From NCBI GenBank assembly GCA_049306095.1, contig JBAQPU010000062.1, forward strand, positions 10,701-74,700: a DNA stretch of 64,000 nt. Reading direction: 5' to 3'. Each line of letters begins with the position of its first letter. Position 1 is the stretch's first letter. Position numbers and translations under genes: made by a program. The notes beneath the pieces are model-generated. The model was not told the DNA's origin. It saw only the letters and a list, made by a program, of their open reading frames with translations, and did no database searches. Shown piece after piece: positions 25,316 to 34,613 of this stretch. This DNA is from UBA2336 sp049306095 (lineage in GTDB: Bacteria; Bacteroidota; Bacteroidia; Cytophagales; Cyclobacteriaceae).

Positions 25316-26713
25316 CTACAAATGAATCGGTCTGTTCGCTGTGGCTGCCAAACACGCCTCTTTGAACGCCTCCATATAGGTAGGGTGCGCGTGCGACATC
25401 CGCGATACATCTTCAGCCGATGCTCTGTATTCCATGGCCACCACCCCTGCCGCAATCATATCGGCTGCGCGGGCTCCAATAATGTGAGCGCCTAAAATTT
25501 CATCGGTATTCTTATCGGCCAGAATTTTTACCAGGCCATCTAAGTCCATGGATGCCCTGGCACGACCTAATGCTTTATATGGGAAGTTTCCAACCTTGTA
25601 TGCACGGCCTGCTTGTTTCAATTGCTCTTCGGTATACCCAACACTAGCAACTTCTGGCCACGTGTACACAACACCGGGAATCAAATTATAATTGATGTGT
25701 GGCTTTTGTCCTGCGAATTGTTCGGCTACTAGAACACCTTCTTCTTCGGCTTTGTGTGCTAACATCGCACCACGCACTACATCGCCAATAGCGTAAATGT
25801 TATCCACTTTTGTTTTGAGATGATCGTCAACCGGAATTTGTCCTTTTATTGTTTCGATACCTACTTTATCCAGACCTAAACCATCGGTGTACGGCCTGCG
25901 ACCGATACTCACCAAACAATAATCGCCTTTTAACTCCAGCACCTTTCCGCTCTTGTCTTCGGCTTTCAAAGCAACTTCTTTACCCTTGTTTTCAAGAGAA
26001 GTAACTTTATGACCTAAGAAAATATCCATGCCTAATTTCTTGGCAATTTTTAAAAGTTCCTTGCCCATTGTTCCATCCATGGTTGGGATGAGGCTATCCA
26101 AAAACTCAACAACTGTAACTTTTGATCCGATGCGGGCATACACAGAACCTAATTCCATTCCGATCACACCGCCACCAATTACGATTAAGTGTTTAGGAAC
26201 TTCTTTTAACTCCAATGCCTCGGTGCTGGAAATAATTCTCTTCTTATCAAAAGGTGCAAACGGAAGGGGTGTTGGCTTTGACCCGGTTGCGATAATTACC
26301 CTTTCGGTAGTGATGGTTTTATCCTTTCCTTCTTTTCCGGTGATCTTGATGGTATTCTTATCAACGAATGAACCAACTCCTGTGTGAACATCAATTTTGT
26401 TCTTCTTCATCAGGAACGCAATACCGTCTACATTGGCTTTCACTACATCGCCTTTGCGCTTGATCATTTGGGTGAAATTTACTTTCGGTGCAGCGATATC
26501 AATACCGTGCTCTTTAAAAGTATGACCCGCATTGTGAAAATGCTCAGACGAATCCAGCAACGCTTTGGAAGGGATACACCCAACATTTAAGCACGTTCCG
26601 CCAAGCGTATCATACTTTTCAATGATGGCGGTTTTAAAACCAAGTTGTGCGCAGCGGATGGCTGCAACATAGCCTCCGGGTCCGGAGCCAATGACAGTGA
26701 CGTTGTATTGCAT
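25316..26713 (-). CDS. lpdA: Dihydrolipoyl dehydrogenase (E3)
   Basis: 465 residues. The FAD-binding GSGPGGYVAAIRCAQLG and the redox disulfide GGTCLNVGCIPSK are at the N-terminus. The NAD-binding GGGVIGMELGSVYARIG is central. The C-terminal interface has the catalytic His-Glu pair region SHAHPTYMEAFKEA. It reoxidises dihydrolipoamide for the 2-oxoglutarate (and possibly pyruvate and glycine) complexes. It is downstream of sucA and sucB on the same strand but separated from sucB by a glycoside-hydrolase-like lipoprotein gene. Confidence 0.97.
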   Translation of the reverse strand: MQYNVTVIGSGPGGYVAAIRCAQLGFKTAIIEKYDTLGGTCLNVGCIPSKALLDSSEHFHNAGHTFKEHGIDIAAPKVNFTQMIKRKGDVVKANVDGIAFLMKKNKIDVHTGVGSFVDKNTIKITGKEGKDKTITTERVIIATGSKPTPLPFAPFDKKRIISSTEALELKEVPKHLIVIGGGVIGMELGSVYARIGSKVTVVEFLDSLIPTMDGTMGKELLKIAKKLGMDIFLGHKVTSLENKGKEVALKAEDKSGKVLELKGDYCLVSIGRRPYTDGLGLDKVGIETIKGQIPVDDHLKTKVDNIYAIGDVVRGAMLAHKAEEEGVLVAEQFAGQKPHINYNLIPGVVYTWPEVASVGYTEEQLKQAGRAYKVGNFPYKALGRARASMDLDGLVKILADKNTDEILGAHIIGARAADMIAAGVVAMEYRASAEDVSRMSHAHPTYMEAFKEACLAATANRPIHL

Positions 26714-26726
26714 AATGTTTTATTTT

Positions 26727-27689
26727 CTATTCAAAAGTTTCATAAGCTTCAATGATGTCCATGTAAACACCATCAAAGCCTGCATCCAAAATTTTCTTTA
26801 CATAGGATTGGTCATTACCAGTTATGACATTCTTCCATCCAACTTCCCAATACTTTACAGCATAATTTCCTTCCCAATCCGGATTTTCATTACAAACTAA
26901 ATTTTTATCCAACCCGCTCCAATAGTAACGGTAATCTTCAGCTTCGCCTATACTCATGTAACAGATAACCAACCGGCTGGCTCCGTTATTCTTTGTCTTT
27001 AACGAGGTAACATCTGATGCTGTTAACACTGCTTCATTATAATACAGATCGATCAGCACCAGGTCGTAGTTTGTTGCCTTCACCGCATCTAAAAAAGCTT
27101 GCTTTGTTAAAAATGCTGAAGGATTGATCAAATAAAGGAAATTCTTAACGTCAGAAACAGCGTTAATATCACCATCGCTTTCCTCGTGAATAGTTACAGG
27201 ATAAGCCGGTATGTTATCAAGCTCACGGTGATCGGCCGCAAAAGAAACATATCCGTTCGCTTCATTCTGTGTATAGGAATCATCCATCTTCGAATGGGTT
27301 GAACAGTAGTCTGTTACCAATACAGGCTTCCCGGTATCTTTTGCGATATCACAAAAGCTAATCAGGAAATCACGATCATCTGCAGGCGTTGCCACATTAT
27401 CATCTGTGTAGCCGTAAAACAAATCTTCTCTACCTACCGCATCTATAGCTGCAATGTAGTCTGTTGCCAATGATCCGTCCGGTTCGCTGTCCTGAGTTAA
27501 AATCTCTTGTCCGTTTTGCGGAATGATCAAAAAATCCGGATCAATACTTTTTGAATACGTACTGATCTCCTGAACAAACTCACGCATCTCCTGCCGGAAG
27601 TCAAGGTCAGGCACATCGCATTTCCGCGACTCTTCCGAACAGGAAACAATCACGAACAACAGGACAACCCAAATTTTAAAAGTACGCAC
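26727..27689 (-). CDS. GH114-like (endo-alpha-1,4-polygalactosaminidase family) lipoprotein
   Basis: 321 residues from a GTG at 27689, 4 bp after the sucB stop; a TTG start at 27704 would overlap sucB. The N-terminal lipoprotein signal is KIWVVLLFVIVSC. The C-terminal part is a TIM-barrel of the GH114/TM1410 type: YDLVLIDLYYNEAVLT, ASRLVICYMSIGEAEDYRYYW, WEGNYAVKYWEVGWKN and ILDAGFDGVYMDIIEAYE. The same motifs recur in its N-terminal half as an imperfect repeat. GH114 cleaves galactosamine polymers, but many members are uncharacterised. The gene sits between sucB and lpdA. Confidence 0.83.
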   Translation of the reverse strand: MRTFKIWVVLLFVIVSCSEESRKCDVPDLDFRQEMREFVQEISTYSKSIDPDFLIIPQNGQEILTQDSEPDGSLATDYIAAIDAVGREDLFYGYTDDNVATPADDRDFLISFCDIAKDTGKPVLVTDYCSTHSKMDDSYTQNEANGYVSFAADHRELDNIPAYPVTIHEESDGDINAVSDVKNFLYLINPSAFLTKQAFLDAVKATNYDLVLIDLYYNEAVLTASDVTSLKTKNNGASRLVICYMSIGEAEDYRYYWSGLDKNLVCNENPDWEGNYAVKYWEVGWKNVITGNDQSYVKKILDAGFDGVYMDIIEAYETFE

Positions 27690-27693
27690 GATG

Positions 27694-29205
27694 TTAAACG
27701 CCAAGGATTAATCTGCCCGGATCTTCCAACAACTCTTTTACACGAACTAAGAAACTCACCGATTCTCTTCCGTCTACAATTCGATGATCATACGAAAGGG
27801 CAAGGTACATCACGGGCCTTACAACAACTTGTCCATCTTTAACAACAGCGCGTTCAACAATATTATGCATTCCCAGAATTGCCGATTGCGGAGGATTAAG
27901 GATTGGTGTCGATAACATAGAACCAAACACACCACCATTAGTAATAGAGAAAGTTCCGCCCTGCATTTCGTCAATGGAAAGTTTACCATCGCGGCCTCTT
28001 GCTGCCAATCTTCCAATCTCGGCTTCAATCTGATCGAATGAAAGCGCTTCCGCATTTCGGATAACAGGAACTACCAAACCTCTTGGCGTTGAAACCGCGA
28101 TTGATACATCGCAATAATCGTGGTATAAAATTTCATCACCGTTAATTTGGGCATTCACGGCAGGCCACTCTTTCAACGCAACACACACGGCTTTCGTGAA
28201 GAACGACATAAAGCCGAGGCCTACTCCATACTTCTCCTTGAACTTATCTTTATACTTCGAGCGCAAATCCATCACCGGCTTCATGTCCACCTCATTGAAG
28301 GTGGTGAGCATAGCGGTTTCATTCTTTACTGATACAAGACGTTTCGCGATGGTCTTGCGAAGAGAAGTCATTTTCTCTGAACGCTTATTGCGACCGCCTC
28401 CACCGGCAATTACCGGAGGGCCGGAAGGAACTACCGCTTTTGCTGCTTCAGGTTTTGCACCAGCCTGCGCTTTCGAAGCATCTTCTTTTGTAATGCGACC
28501 GCCAACACCGGAACCAGTTACTTGGGCAGGATTTATTCCCTTCTCGTCCAGAATTTTTGCGGCAGCCGGAGAAGGATGACCGGCAGCGTATGATTTATCG
28601 GCTGGTGTTGGGGCAGATGTAACTACGGCAGGTTTTGAAGATTCTGCCGAAGGTACGCCTTCCATCACTTCAATTTTGCAAATTAGCCCACCAATAGGAA
28701 GCGTAGTTTTTTCCTGAGCAACAATTTTTAAAATACCATTTGCCTCAGCGGGCAACTCGAAGGTTGCTTTATCCGATTCAACTTCAGCAATTACTTCGTC
28801 CAGCTTTACAAAGTCGCCATCTTTCTTCAGCCAGGTTGAGATGGTAACCTCCGTGATGGATTCACCAACCGCGGGGACTTTCATTTCTTTCACAGCACCA
28901 GTCGCTTTGGGTGCACTTGCAGGTGCCGCTGCCTTGGTTTCAGCTTTTGGTGCCGATGGTGAAGCCCCAGTCGCTTCTTCTATTTCACAAATCAATTCAC
29001 CAATCGGTACAGCTTCTCCTTGCTGTTTCTTGATTCGTAACACACCTGTCTTCGGGGCGGTTAGTTCAAAGGTTGCCTTATCCGATTCAAGCTCAGCAAT
29101 TACTTCATCCATCTGCACAACATCACCATCTTTTTTGGTCCAGTTAGCGATCGTTACTTCGGTAATGGACTCACCCACGGTGGGTACTTTTACTTGGATT
29201 GCCAT
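27694..29205 (-). CDS. sucB: 2-oxoglutarate dehydrogenase E2 (dihydrolipoyl succinyltransferase)
   Basis: 503 residues. Two lipoyl domains sit at about 2-76 and 108-183, each with an ESDKATFEL lipoylation site, which is more than the single domain of many SucB proteins. An Ala/Pro-rich linker leads to an E3-binding domain (SPAAAKILDEKGINPAQVTGSGVGGRITKED in blocks). The catalytic domain carries the acetyl-transferase motif LSYDHRIVDGRE with active-site His and Asp. It transfers succinyl groups from E1 to CoA. It lies 48 bp downstream of sucA. Confidence 0.95.
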   Translation of the reverse strand: MAIQVKVPTVGESITEVTIANWTKKDGDVVQMDEVIAELESDKATFELTAPKTGVLRIKKQQGEAVPIGELICEIEEATGASPSAPKAETKAAAPASAPKATGAVKEMKVPAVGESITEVTISTWLKKDGDFVKLDEVIAEVESDKATFELPAEANGILKIVAQEKTTLPIGGLICKIEVMEGVPSAESSKPAVVTSAPTPADKSYAAGHPSPAAAKILDEKGINPAQVTGSGVGGRITKEDASKAQAGAKPEAAKAVVPSGPPVIAGGGGRNKRSEKMTSLRKTIAKRLVSVKNETAMLTTFNEVDMKPVMDLRSKYKDKFKEKYGVGLGFMSFFTKAVCVALKEWPAVNAQINGDEILYHDYCDVSIAVSTPRGLVVPVIRNAEALSFDQIEAEIGRLAARGRDGKLSIDEMQGGTFSITNGGVFGSMLSTPILNPPQSAILGMHNIVERAVVKDGQVVVRPVMYLALSYDHRIVDGRESVSFLVRVKELLEDPGRLILGV

Positions 29206-29253
29206 GTGAATATTTTTGATTTAAGATTTTTGATTAATTATTTAAGTGTGCAG

Positions 29254-31968
29254 TTATATTTCAAATGCCTGGTTAACGATTTTCTCCTGCTCTGCTTTAT
29301 GCACCTTTGAATATCCTGTTGCCGGTGACGCGCTGGGCTTGCGGGCTACTACATCCAATCCGGCTTTCGGCATGTAACGTAAAATGTAGCTCCAGTATCC
29401 CATATTCGATGGTTCCTCCTGCGCCCATACAAGCTTAGCACCTTTGTAATTTTTAAGAACCGCTTCCAATTGCTTTTCAGGGAACGGATGCAGTTGCTCT
29501 AACCTTACAATTGCCGTGTCTTTAATTTTTTTCTTCTGCTGAACTTCCTGCAGGTCATAGAAAATTTTTCCTGAACACAGCACCACGCGCTTCACATCTT
29601 TCGCTACGGCATTCGGGTCATCCAACACTTCCATAAATGTTCCGGAGGTGAATTCCTTCATGGGTGACGCGACCGCTTCGTGGCGTAACAACGACTTAGG
29701 TGACATAACAACACAAGGCTTTCTGAACTCCCACTTCACTTGCCTGCGTAACAAATGGAAAATATTAGCCGCTGTTGTGAGGTTGGCAACAATCATGTTG
29801 TATTCTGCCGACAGTTGTAAGAATCTTTCAGGACGGGCATTGGAGTGCTCAGGTCCCTGGCCTTCATAACCGTGAGGCAACAGCATCACCATACCGTTTT
29901 GTCTTTGCCACTTCGACTCGGCACTGGAGATAAATTGATCGATCATCACCTGCGCACCATTGGCGAAATCACCGAATTGTGCTTCCCAGATTACTAGGGC
30001 ATGAGGGGTTGCCATCGCATAGCCATATTCAAAACCCAAGACTCCAAACTCAGAAAGCAGCGAGTTGTAGATATGAAATTTCTCCTGGCCTTTCTCGATG
30101 TTGTCCAGTCCGCAGTATGTTTCGTTCGTATTCGCATCCCAGAAATAAGCATGACGATGCGAGAACGTTCCGCGCTTCACATCCTGACCCGACATACGAA
30201 CCGGAACTTTCTCCAATAACAAAGAACCATACGCCAGTAATTCTGCTTCAGCCCATCCTAATTTTTTATCATCAAAAAATGCGGCCTTACGATCCTTTAG
30301 TAATTTTTCGATCTGCTTCAAAGGTTTGAAGCTATCGGGGATAGTTGTCAGCGCCTTCCCTATTTTATCGATGGCTGATTGTGAAACAGCCGTTTTTGGC
30401 GACTGGTCAAAATCTTCCGGTTTTGCTTTACGCAATTGCTCCCACTCTTCTTCAATCTTTTGTGGCTTATACGGAAGCGGCTTTTGCTTCACCTCGTTCA
30501 GCCTGTCCTGAAGCTGATTGCGGAAATTCTTATCCATCTCATCTGCCAGGGCAGAGTCGATGCCACGCTCCACTAATTTTTTCACATACACTTCGCGTGG
30601 ATTCGGGTGCTTCGCGATGACGTTGTAAAGTTTAGGTTGTGTGAATTTTGGTTCATCGCTCTCGTTGTGTCCATGCCTGCGATAACACAACATGTCGATA
30701 AAAATATCTTTTCCGAATTTCTGACGATACTCTACCGCCAGATTCGAAACAAAGGTCACCGCTTCGGCATCATCACCGTTCACGTGCAAAATAGGCGAGT
30801 CGATAATCTTGGCAACATCGGTACAATAAATAGCAGTACGCGCATCATCGAAGTCGGTTGTAAAGCCAACCTGATTATTGATTACAAAGTGAATCGTTCC
30901 TCCGGTGGTGTAACCCGGTAATCCCGACATCTGCACCACTTCATAAACAATTCCTTGTCCCGCTACTGCGGCATCCCCATGAATCAAAATAGCCATGGCT
31001 TTTGAAAGATCGCCATTGTATTCGTCATCAATTTGTCCGCGCGTATAACCACACACCAACGGATCAACCGCTTCCAGGTGTGATGGGTTGGGAGTCAGCT
31101 TGACATAAATTTTCTTTCCGGAAGGCGTGTTAATATGACTGGCATATCCGAGGTGATACTTCACATCACCATCGCCCATGGTTAAGTCAGGGTTTACATT
31201 GCCTTCAAACTCGGTGAAGATTTGTTCGTAAGTTTTTCCAAGAATATTGGAAAGTACATTCAATCTGCCTCGGTGCGCCATCCCGATCACCACTTCCTTC
31301 ACATCGAGGTCGGCAAGCTTATTAATAATTGTATCTAACGCGGGTATTGTATTTTCTCCACCTTCGAGCGAGAAACGTTTTTGCCCCAGGAATTTCGTAT
31401 GGAGAAAGTTTTCAAATACAACCGCTTCATTCAGTTTGGATAAAATTCTTTTCTTCTCGTCCAGCGCTGGATTATAGGCGTAGTACTCTACCTCACACTT
31501 TTTCGCGAACCAGGCCCGAACTTCATCATCGCGGATGTAGTTGTATTCGAAGCCGATCGGCCCCAGGTAAATCGCCTGAAGTTTTTCAATGATTTTACGT
31601 AGCGTAGTTCGGCCCAGACTGATTTCAGCGGCCACATCAAACTCCGTATCTAAATCGGCATCCGACAAACCGAAGAATTTAAGGTCAAAATTCACGTTGT
31701 GGTTCCGTCTTTCGCGAACCGGGTTTGTAAAAGCCCTCAGGTGGCCGAAGGAGCGATACGCAAAAATCAGATTACGAACCTGCGTTTCTTTAATACTGGG
31801 TCCATCCGCAACCACGCCATTTTCACCATACCGTTGTTGAGAGAATTCATAGCCCTCAAAAAACTTCTGCCAGGTGGCATCTACTGAGTTGGTGTCTTTC
31901 TTATAGTTCTGATAAAGCTGATCGAGATAGCCGACATCGGCATTCGATATATACGAGTATTTATCCAT
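29254..31968 (-). CDS. sucA: 2-oxoglutarate dehydrogenase E1 component
   Basis: 904 residues from the ATG at 31968 (MDKYSYISNADVGYLDQLY). The frame is open to 32043, but that leader is unlike the family and lies beyond the -7 box at 31992. Motifs are MAHRGRLNVLSN, the thiamine-diphosphate region HGDAAVAGQGIVYE with RRHGHNESDEP, and a transketolase-like C-terminus (HANARPERFLQL-type GPEHSNARPERFLQLSAEYN). It decarboxylates 2-oxoglutarate and loads succinyl onto SucB in the TCA cycle. It begins the sucA-sucB-GH114-lpdA run. Confidence 0.96.
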   Translation of the reverse strand: MDKYSYISNADVGYLDQLYQNYKKDTNSVDATWQKFFEGYEFSQQRYGENGVVADGPSIKETQVRNLIFAYRSFGHLRAFTNPVRERRNHNVNFDLKFFGLSDADLDTEFDVAAEISLGRTTLRKIIEKLQAIYLGPIGFEYNYIRDDEVRAWFAKKCEVEYYAYNPALDEKKRILSKLNEAVVFENFLHTKFLGQKRFSLEGGENTIPALDTIINKLADLDVKEVVIGMAHRGRLNVLSNILGKTYEQIFTEFEGNVNPDLTMGDGDVKYHLGYASHINTPSGKKIYVKLTPNPSHLEAVDPLVCGYTRGQIDDEYNGDLSKAMAILIHGDAAVAGQGIVYEVVQMSGLPGYTTGGTIHFVINNQVGFTTDFDDARTAIYCTDVAKIIDSPILHVNGDDAEAVTFVSNLAVEYRQKFGKDIFIDMLCYRRHGHNESDEPKFTQPKLYNVIAKHPNPREVYVKKLVERGIDSALADEMDKNFRNQLQDRLNEVKQKPLPYKPQKIEEEWEQLRKAKPEDFDQSPKTAVSQSAIDKIGKALTTIPDSFKPLKQIEKLLKDRKAAFFDDKKLGWAEAELLAYGSLLLEKVPVRMSGQDVKRGTFSHRHAYFWDANTNETYCGLDNIEKGQEKFHIYNSLLSEFGVLGFEYGYAMATPHALVIWEAQFGDFANGAQVMIDQFISSAESKWQRQNGMVMLLPHGYEGQGPEHSNARPERFLQLSAEYNMIVANLTTAANIFHLLRRQVKWEFRKPCVVMSPKSLLRHEAVASPMKEFTSGTFMEVLDDPNAVAKDVKRVVLCSGKIFYDLQEVQQKKKIKDTAIVRLEQLHPFPEKQLEAVLKNYKGAKLVWAQEEPSNMGYWSYILRYMPKAGLDVVARKPSASPATGYSKVHKAEQEKIVNQAFEI

Positions 31969-31991
31969 AGTCGCCTTTTTTAAGGGGGAAC

Positions 31992-31999
31992 CAAATGTA
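31992..31999 (-). promoter_or_regulatory. -7 box TACATTTG of sucA
   Basis: On the minus strand TACATTTG matches TAnnTTTG and lies 23 bp upstream of the sucA ATG at 31968. Upstream is a T-rich tract with no perfect TTTG. This supports the shorter sucA start, since a start at 32043 would be upstream of the promoter. Confidence 0.6.
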
Positions 32000-32088
32000 G
32001 AAAAGGGTTTCAGGATAAAAAAATTGAATACTCGCTTAAGCAAATATTACTGACAGCCATTTTGTTAGCGTTAGATTGGACATTGAGA

Positions 32089-32118
32089 TTGCCGGAATAG
32101 AAAATTGCCTTATCTTTG
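32089..32118 (+). promoter_or_regulatory. Promoter of rpsP (TTG-N19-TATCTTTG)
   Basis: TTG at 32089-32091 and TATCTTTG at 32111-32118, separated by 19 bp, fit the Bacteroidota -33/-7 consensus. The expected start site near 32124 leaves a 5' leader of about 40 nt before the rpsP ATG at 32166. Confidence 0.7.
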
Positions 32119-32165
32119 CGGACTTTAAAAATCGGACGAGTTCCAACATTTAAAAACTAACAGAA

Positions 32166-32711
32166 ATGGCAGTAAAAATCAGATTGGCCCGCAGAGGCCG
32201 CAAGAAACTGGCGAAATTCGATGTAGTCGTAGCAGACGCCAGAGCACCACGCGATGGTCGCTTTATTGAGAAAATCGGGACGTATGACCCGTTAACAGTT
32301 CCGGCAACTATTGATTTGAACGATGATAAGGCGTTCCAATGGTTGATGAATGGTGCACAGCCAACGGATACCGTGAAAGCCATGCTTTCATACCGTGGTA
32401 TTATGATGCGCAAGCACCTTCAAATTGGTGTGGTAAAAGGCGCTATTAGCCAGGAAGTCGCAGACAAGAAGCTGGAAGAATGGAAGCAGGCTAAGGAAGC
32501 CAAGATTCAGACTAAGAAAGATACCCTTTCTCAAACCAAGCAAGCTCAGGCGAAAGCCCGTAAAGAAGCTGAAAGCAAGGTTAGAGAGGCTCGTGCTGAG
32601 GCCATCCGCCAGAAGCAGAAGGCCGCTGAAGCTGCTGCGGCAGAACAAGTGGCTGCCCCCGCAGTTGATGCTGAAGCGCCTGCCGCTCCTGAAGGCGAAG
32701 CTCAAGCATAG
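32166..32711 (+). CDS. rpsP: 30S ribosomal protein S16
   Basis: 181 residues. The first 80 or so are the S16 core (MAVKIRLARRGRKKLAKFDV, DGRFIEKIGTYDPLT). A long charged helical tail follows from about residue 100, rich in Lys, Glu and Ala and ending in an Ala/Pro acidic stretch. Such extensions are usual for S16 of Bacteroidota but absent from E. coli. It is the first gene of the rpsP-rimM-trmD-rplS set, which is broken here after rimM. A strong terminator at 32734-32766 separates it from rimM. Confidence 0.97.
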   Translation: MAVKIRLARRGRKKLAKFDVVVADARAPRDGRFIEKIGTYDPLTVPATIDLNDDKAFQWLMNGAQPTDTVKAMLSYRGIMMRKHLQIGVVKGAISQEVADKKLEEWKQAKEAKIQTKKDTLSQTKQAQAKARKEAESKVREARAEAIRQKQKAAEAAAAEQVAAPAVDAEAPAAPEGEAQA

Positions 32712-32733
32712 TTTTAAAATGAATAGTATATTG

Positions 32734-32766
32734 AATGCTCCCGAACCAATCGGGAGCATTTTTTTT
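32734..32766 (+). terminator. Intrinsic terminator between rpsP and rimM
   Basis: A perfect 11-bp stem pairs AATGCTCCCGA (32734-32744) with TCGGGAGCATT (32750-32760) around a 5-nt loop, followed by T8 (32759-32766). rimM starts only 8 bp later, leaving no room for its own promoter between, so rimM must rely on readthrough or on a promoter upstream of the hairpin. Confidence 0.9.
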
Positions 32767-32774
32767 ATCTTCCG

Positions 32775-33290
32775 ATGAACATCGCTGACTGCTATAAAGT
32801 AGGCTACATCATTAAGCCCCATGGCCTGAAAGGGGAAGTCACCATTTCTTTGGATACCGAAGCGCCTGTTGACTGGGAAACCCTGAAAACCATCTTCATT
32901 GAAAAAAAATCACACCTCATCCCCTATTTCATCCAGCACATTTCTGTTCGAAATGATAAGGCTTTTGTGAAATTGGAAGAAGTGGACACCCCCGAAATGG
33001 CAACCCTGCTAAAAGGAGGATCGTTGTACCTCGACAAAAAAACAAGGCCAAAACCGGCTAAAGGAGCGTTTTATAGCGAAGAAGTAATTGGCTTTGACGT
33101 GGTTGACAACACGCTGGGTGTTTTAGGTACAGTACACGATGTTGAAGCGGCCGGACCAAACAGATTTCTTATTATCGGATACAACAAAAAGGAAGTGATG
33201 ATCCCGGTAAACGGGCCCTTCATTACAAGCATCAACAAATCAAAAAAGAAAATCAGCGTAAGCCTTCCGAAAGGATTTTTGGATATTTAG
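32775..33290 (+). CDS. rimM: Ribosome maturation factor RimM
   Basis: 171 residues. The N-terminal barrel has the family start VGYIIKPHGLKGEVTISLDT, and the PRC-barrel C-terminus includes EEVIGFDVVD, GPNRFLIIGYNKKEVMIPVNGPFI. RimM binds S19 and helps assemble the head of the 30S subunit. It is followed not by trmD, as in most bacteria, but by an HlyD gene of the peptide island whose ATG lies 28 bp on. Readthrough from rimM could therefore transcribe that exporter component. Confidence 0.95.
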   Translation: MNIADCYKVGYIIKPHGLKGEVTISLDTEAPVDWETLKTIFIEKKSHLIPYFIQHISVRNDKAFVKLEEVDTPEMATLLKGGSLYLDKKTRPKPAKGAFYSEEVIGFDVVDNTLGVLGTVHDVEAAGPNRFLIIGYNKKEVMIPVNGPFITSINKSKKKISVSLPKGFLDI

Positions 33291-33318
33291 TTTTTGTATA
33301 TTGGTTCTTTCTAAAGAA

Positions 33319-34590
33319 ATGAAAGCAGATAATTTTCAAATAACCAGTCCAATAGAAATTCGCAGTGAGGAAGTTCAGGAAATCATTGGCCAGACCCCAG
33401 GTTGGGTGGTGCAATGGGGAATTACGTTAATCTTCTTTGTATTCTCAATTCTTATTGCTGTAAGCTGGTTTATTAAATATCCGGATATTATAAAAGCCGG
33501 TGTAACGATCACAACCATTCCGGCCCCACTGCCCATTGTACCACGAGCGAGCGGTAACCTCGTTTTAATGAAAAAGGAAAACGATGCTGTTCAAGCCGGA
33601 GAGGTGATTGCATACGTGACTTCCACCACAAACTTTCAGCACGTTTTACAACTTGAACATAGTTTAAAAGAGCAATCCTATTCACAAGCCGATTATACCT
33701 TAGGTGATTTGCAACCTTATTATGGGGCTTTTTTGGAGGCTACAAAAAACCATGAATTACTGTTGAAAAATGATATTTTCAATAAACAGATTTTACAGTT
33801 AAAGAAACAAATTGGCAGTTACCGTAAGCTGAAGAAATCGCTGACCATGCAATATCATTTGATGCAGAAGGAGATGAAGATCGCGCACGACCGATTTAAG
33901 CGAGATTCATTACTTTATAAGAACAATGTACTTGCCCAACAGCAATATGAGGAAGCACAGTCTCTTTATCTGCAACAAGAAAGAAGTTTTGAAAGTGCAA
34001 ACGCCTCCGTTACGAATAATGAAATACAAATAAACCTGCTGGAAAAACAGGCTATGGAACTGGAAGTGCAAAAGGTTGAGCAGGAAAATAAATTAAGGCA
34101 GGGCGTTGAAAATGCAGAGCGTGATTTATTGGCTAAAATAGCGAAATGGAAAGAAACTTATGTATTAACCGCTCCCATGAATGGCAGAATTGCCTACCTC
34201 GGGTTTCTCAAACAGGGTGCTTACACTGAAGGGGGTAAGCCAATTTTCTCGGTTATTCCTGACAGTAAAAAATTATTTGCCCAGGCTGAATTGCCGTTGT
34301 CCGGTTCAGGCAAGGTGAAAGTGGGGCATGAGGTAAACATACGACTGGAGAATTTTCCTGCTGAACAGTTTGGGATGATTCGTGGAAAGATTACTGAAAT
34401 TTCTGTTCTGCCCTTTGACAGTAACTATCTAGTTAAAATTGAACTCAGTAATTACCTCACAACAACCTACCATAAAACCCTCCCCTTCAAACAACAACTG
34501 AAGGGTGAAACGGAAATCATTACCGAAGATTTGAGATTACTGGAACGTGTGTTTTATCAATTCAGAAATTTATTTCAACAAAGATCGTAA
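33319..34590 (+). CDS. HlyD-family membrane fusion protein of the peptide exporter
   Basis: 423 residues from the ATG at 33319; a TTG start 18 bp earlier is possible. One N-terminal membrane helix (WGITLIFFVFSILIAVSWFI) is followed by a lipoyl half-motif (IVPRASGNLVLMKKENDAVQAGEVIAYV), a long coiled-coil hairpin at about residues 110-280, the second lipoyl half (LTAPMNGRIAYLGFLKQGAY) and a beta-barrel domain. This is the bacteriocin-secretion type adaptor that joins a C39 ABC exporter to an outer-membrane channel. It is on the opposite strand from the other island genes and 28 bp after rimM. No TolC-like gene is in the window. Confidence 0.92.
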   Translation: MKADNFQITSPIEIRSEEVQEIIGQTPGWVVQWGITLIFFVFSILIAVSWFIKYPDIIKAGVTITTIPAPLPIVPRASGNLVLMKKENDAVQAGEVIAYVTSTTNFQHVLQLEHSLKEQSYSQADYTLGDLQPYYGAFLEATKNHELLLKNDIFNKQILQLKKQIGSYRKLKKSLTMQYHLMQKEMKIAHDRFKRDSLLYKNNVLAQQQYEEAQSLYLQQERSFESANASVTNNEIQINLLEKQAMELEVQKVEQENKLRQGVENAERDLLAKIAKWKETYVLTAPMNGRIAYLGFLKQGAYTEGGKPIFSVIPDSKKLFAQAELPLSGSGKVKVGHEVNIRLENFPAEQFGMIRGKITEISVLPFDSNYLVKIELSNYLTTTYHKTLPFKQQLKGETEIITEDLRLLERVFYQFRNLFQQRS

Positions 34591-34613
34591 CAAGTGAGAG
34601 CTCCCTGTATTGT

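Noticed and set aside
28196..29209. Long plus-strand frames opposite sucB rich in Ser, Thr and Val
   Set aside because: They mirror the Ala/Pro/Lys codon bias of the lipoyl and linker domains of sucB on the other strand.
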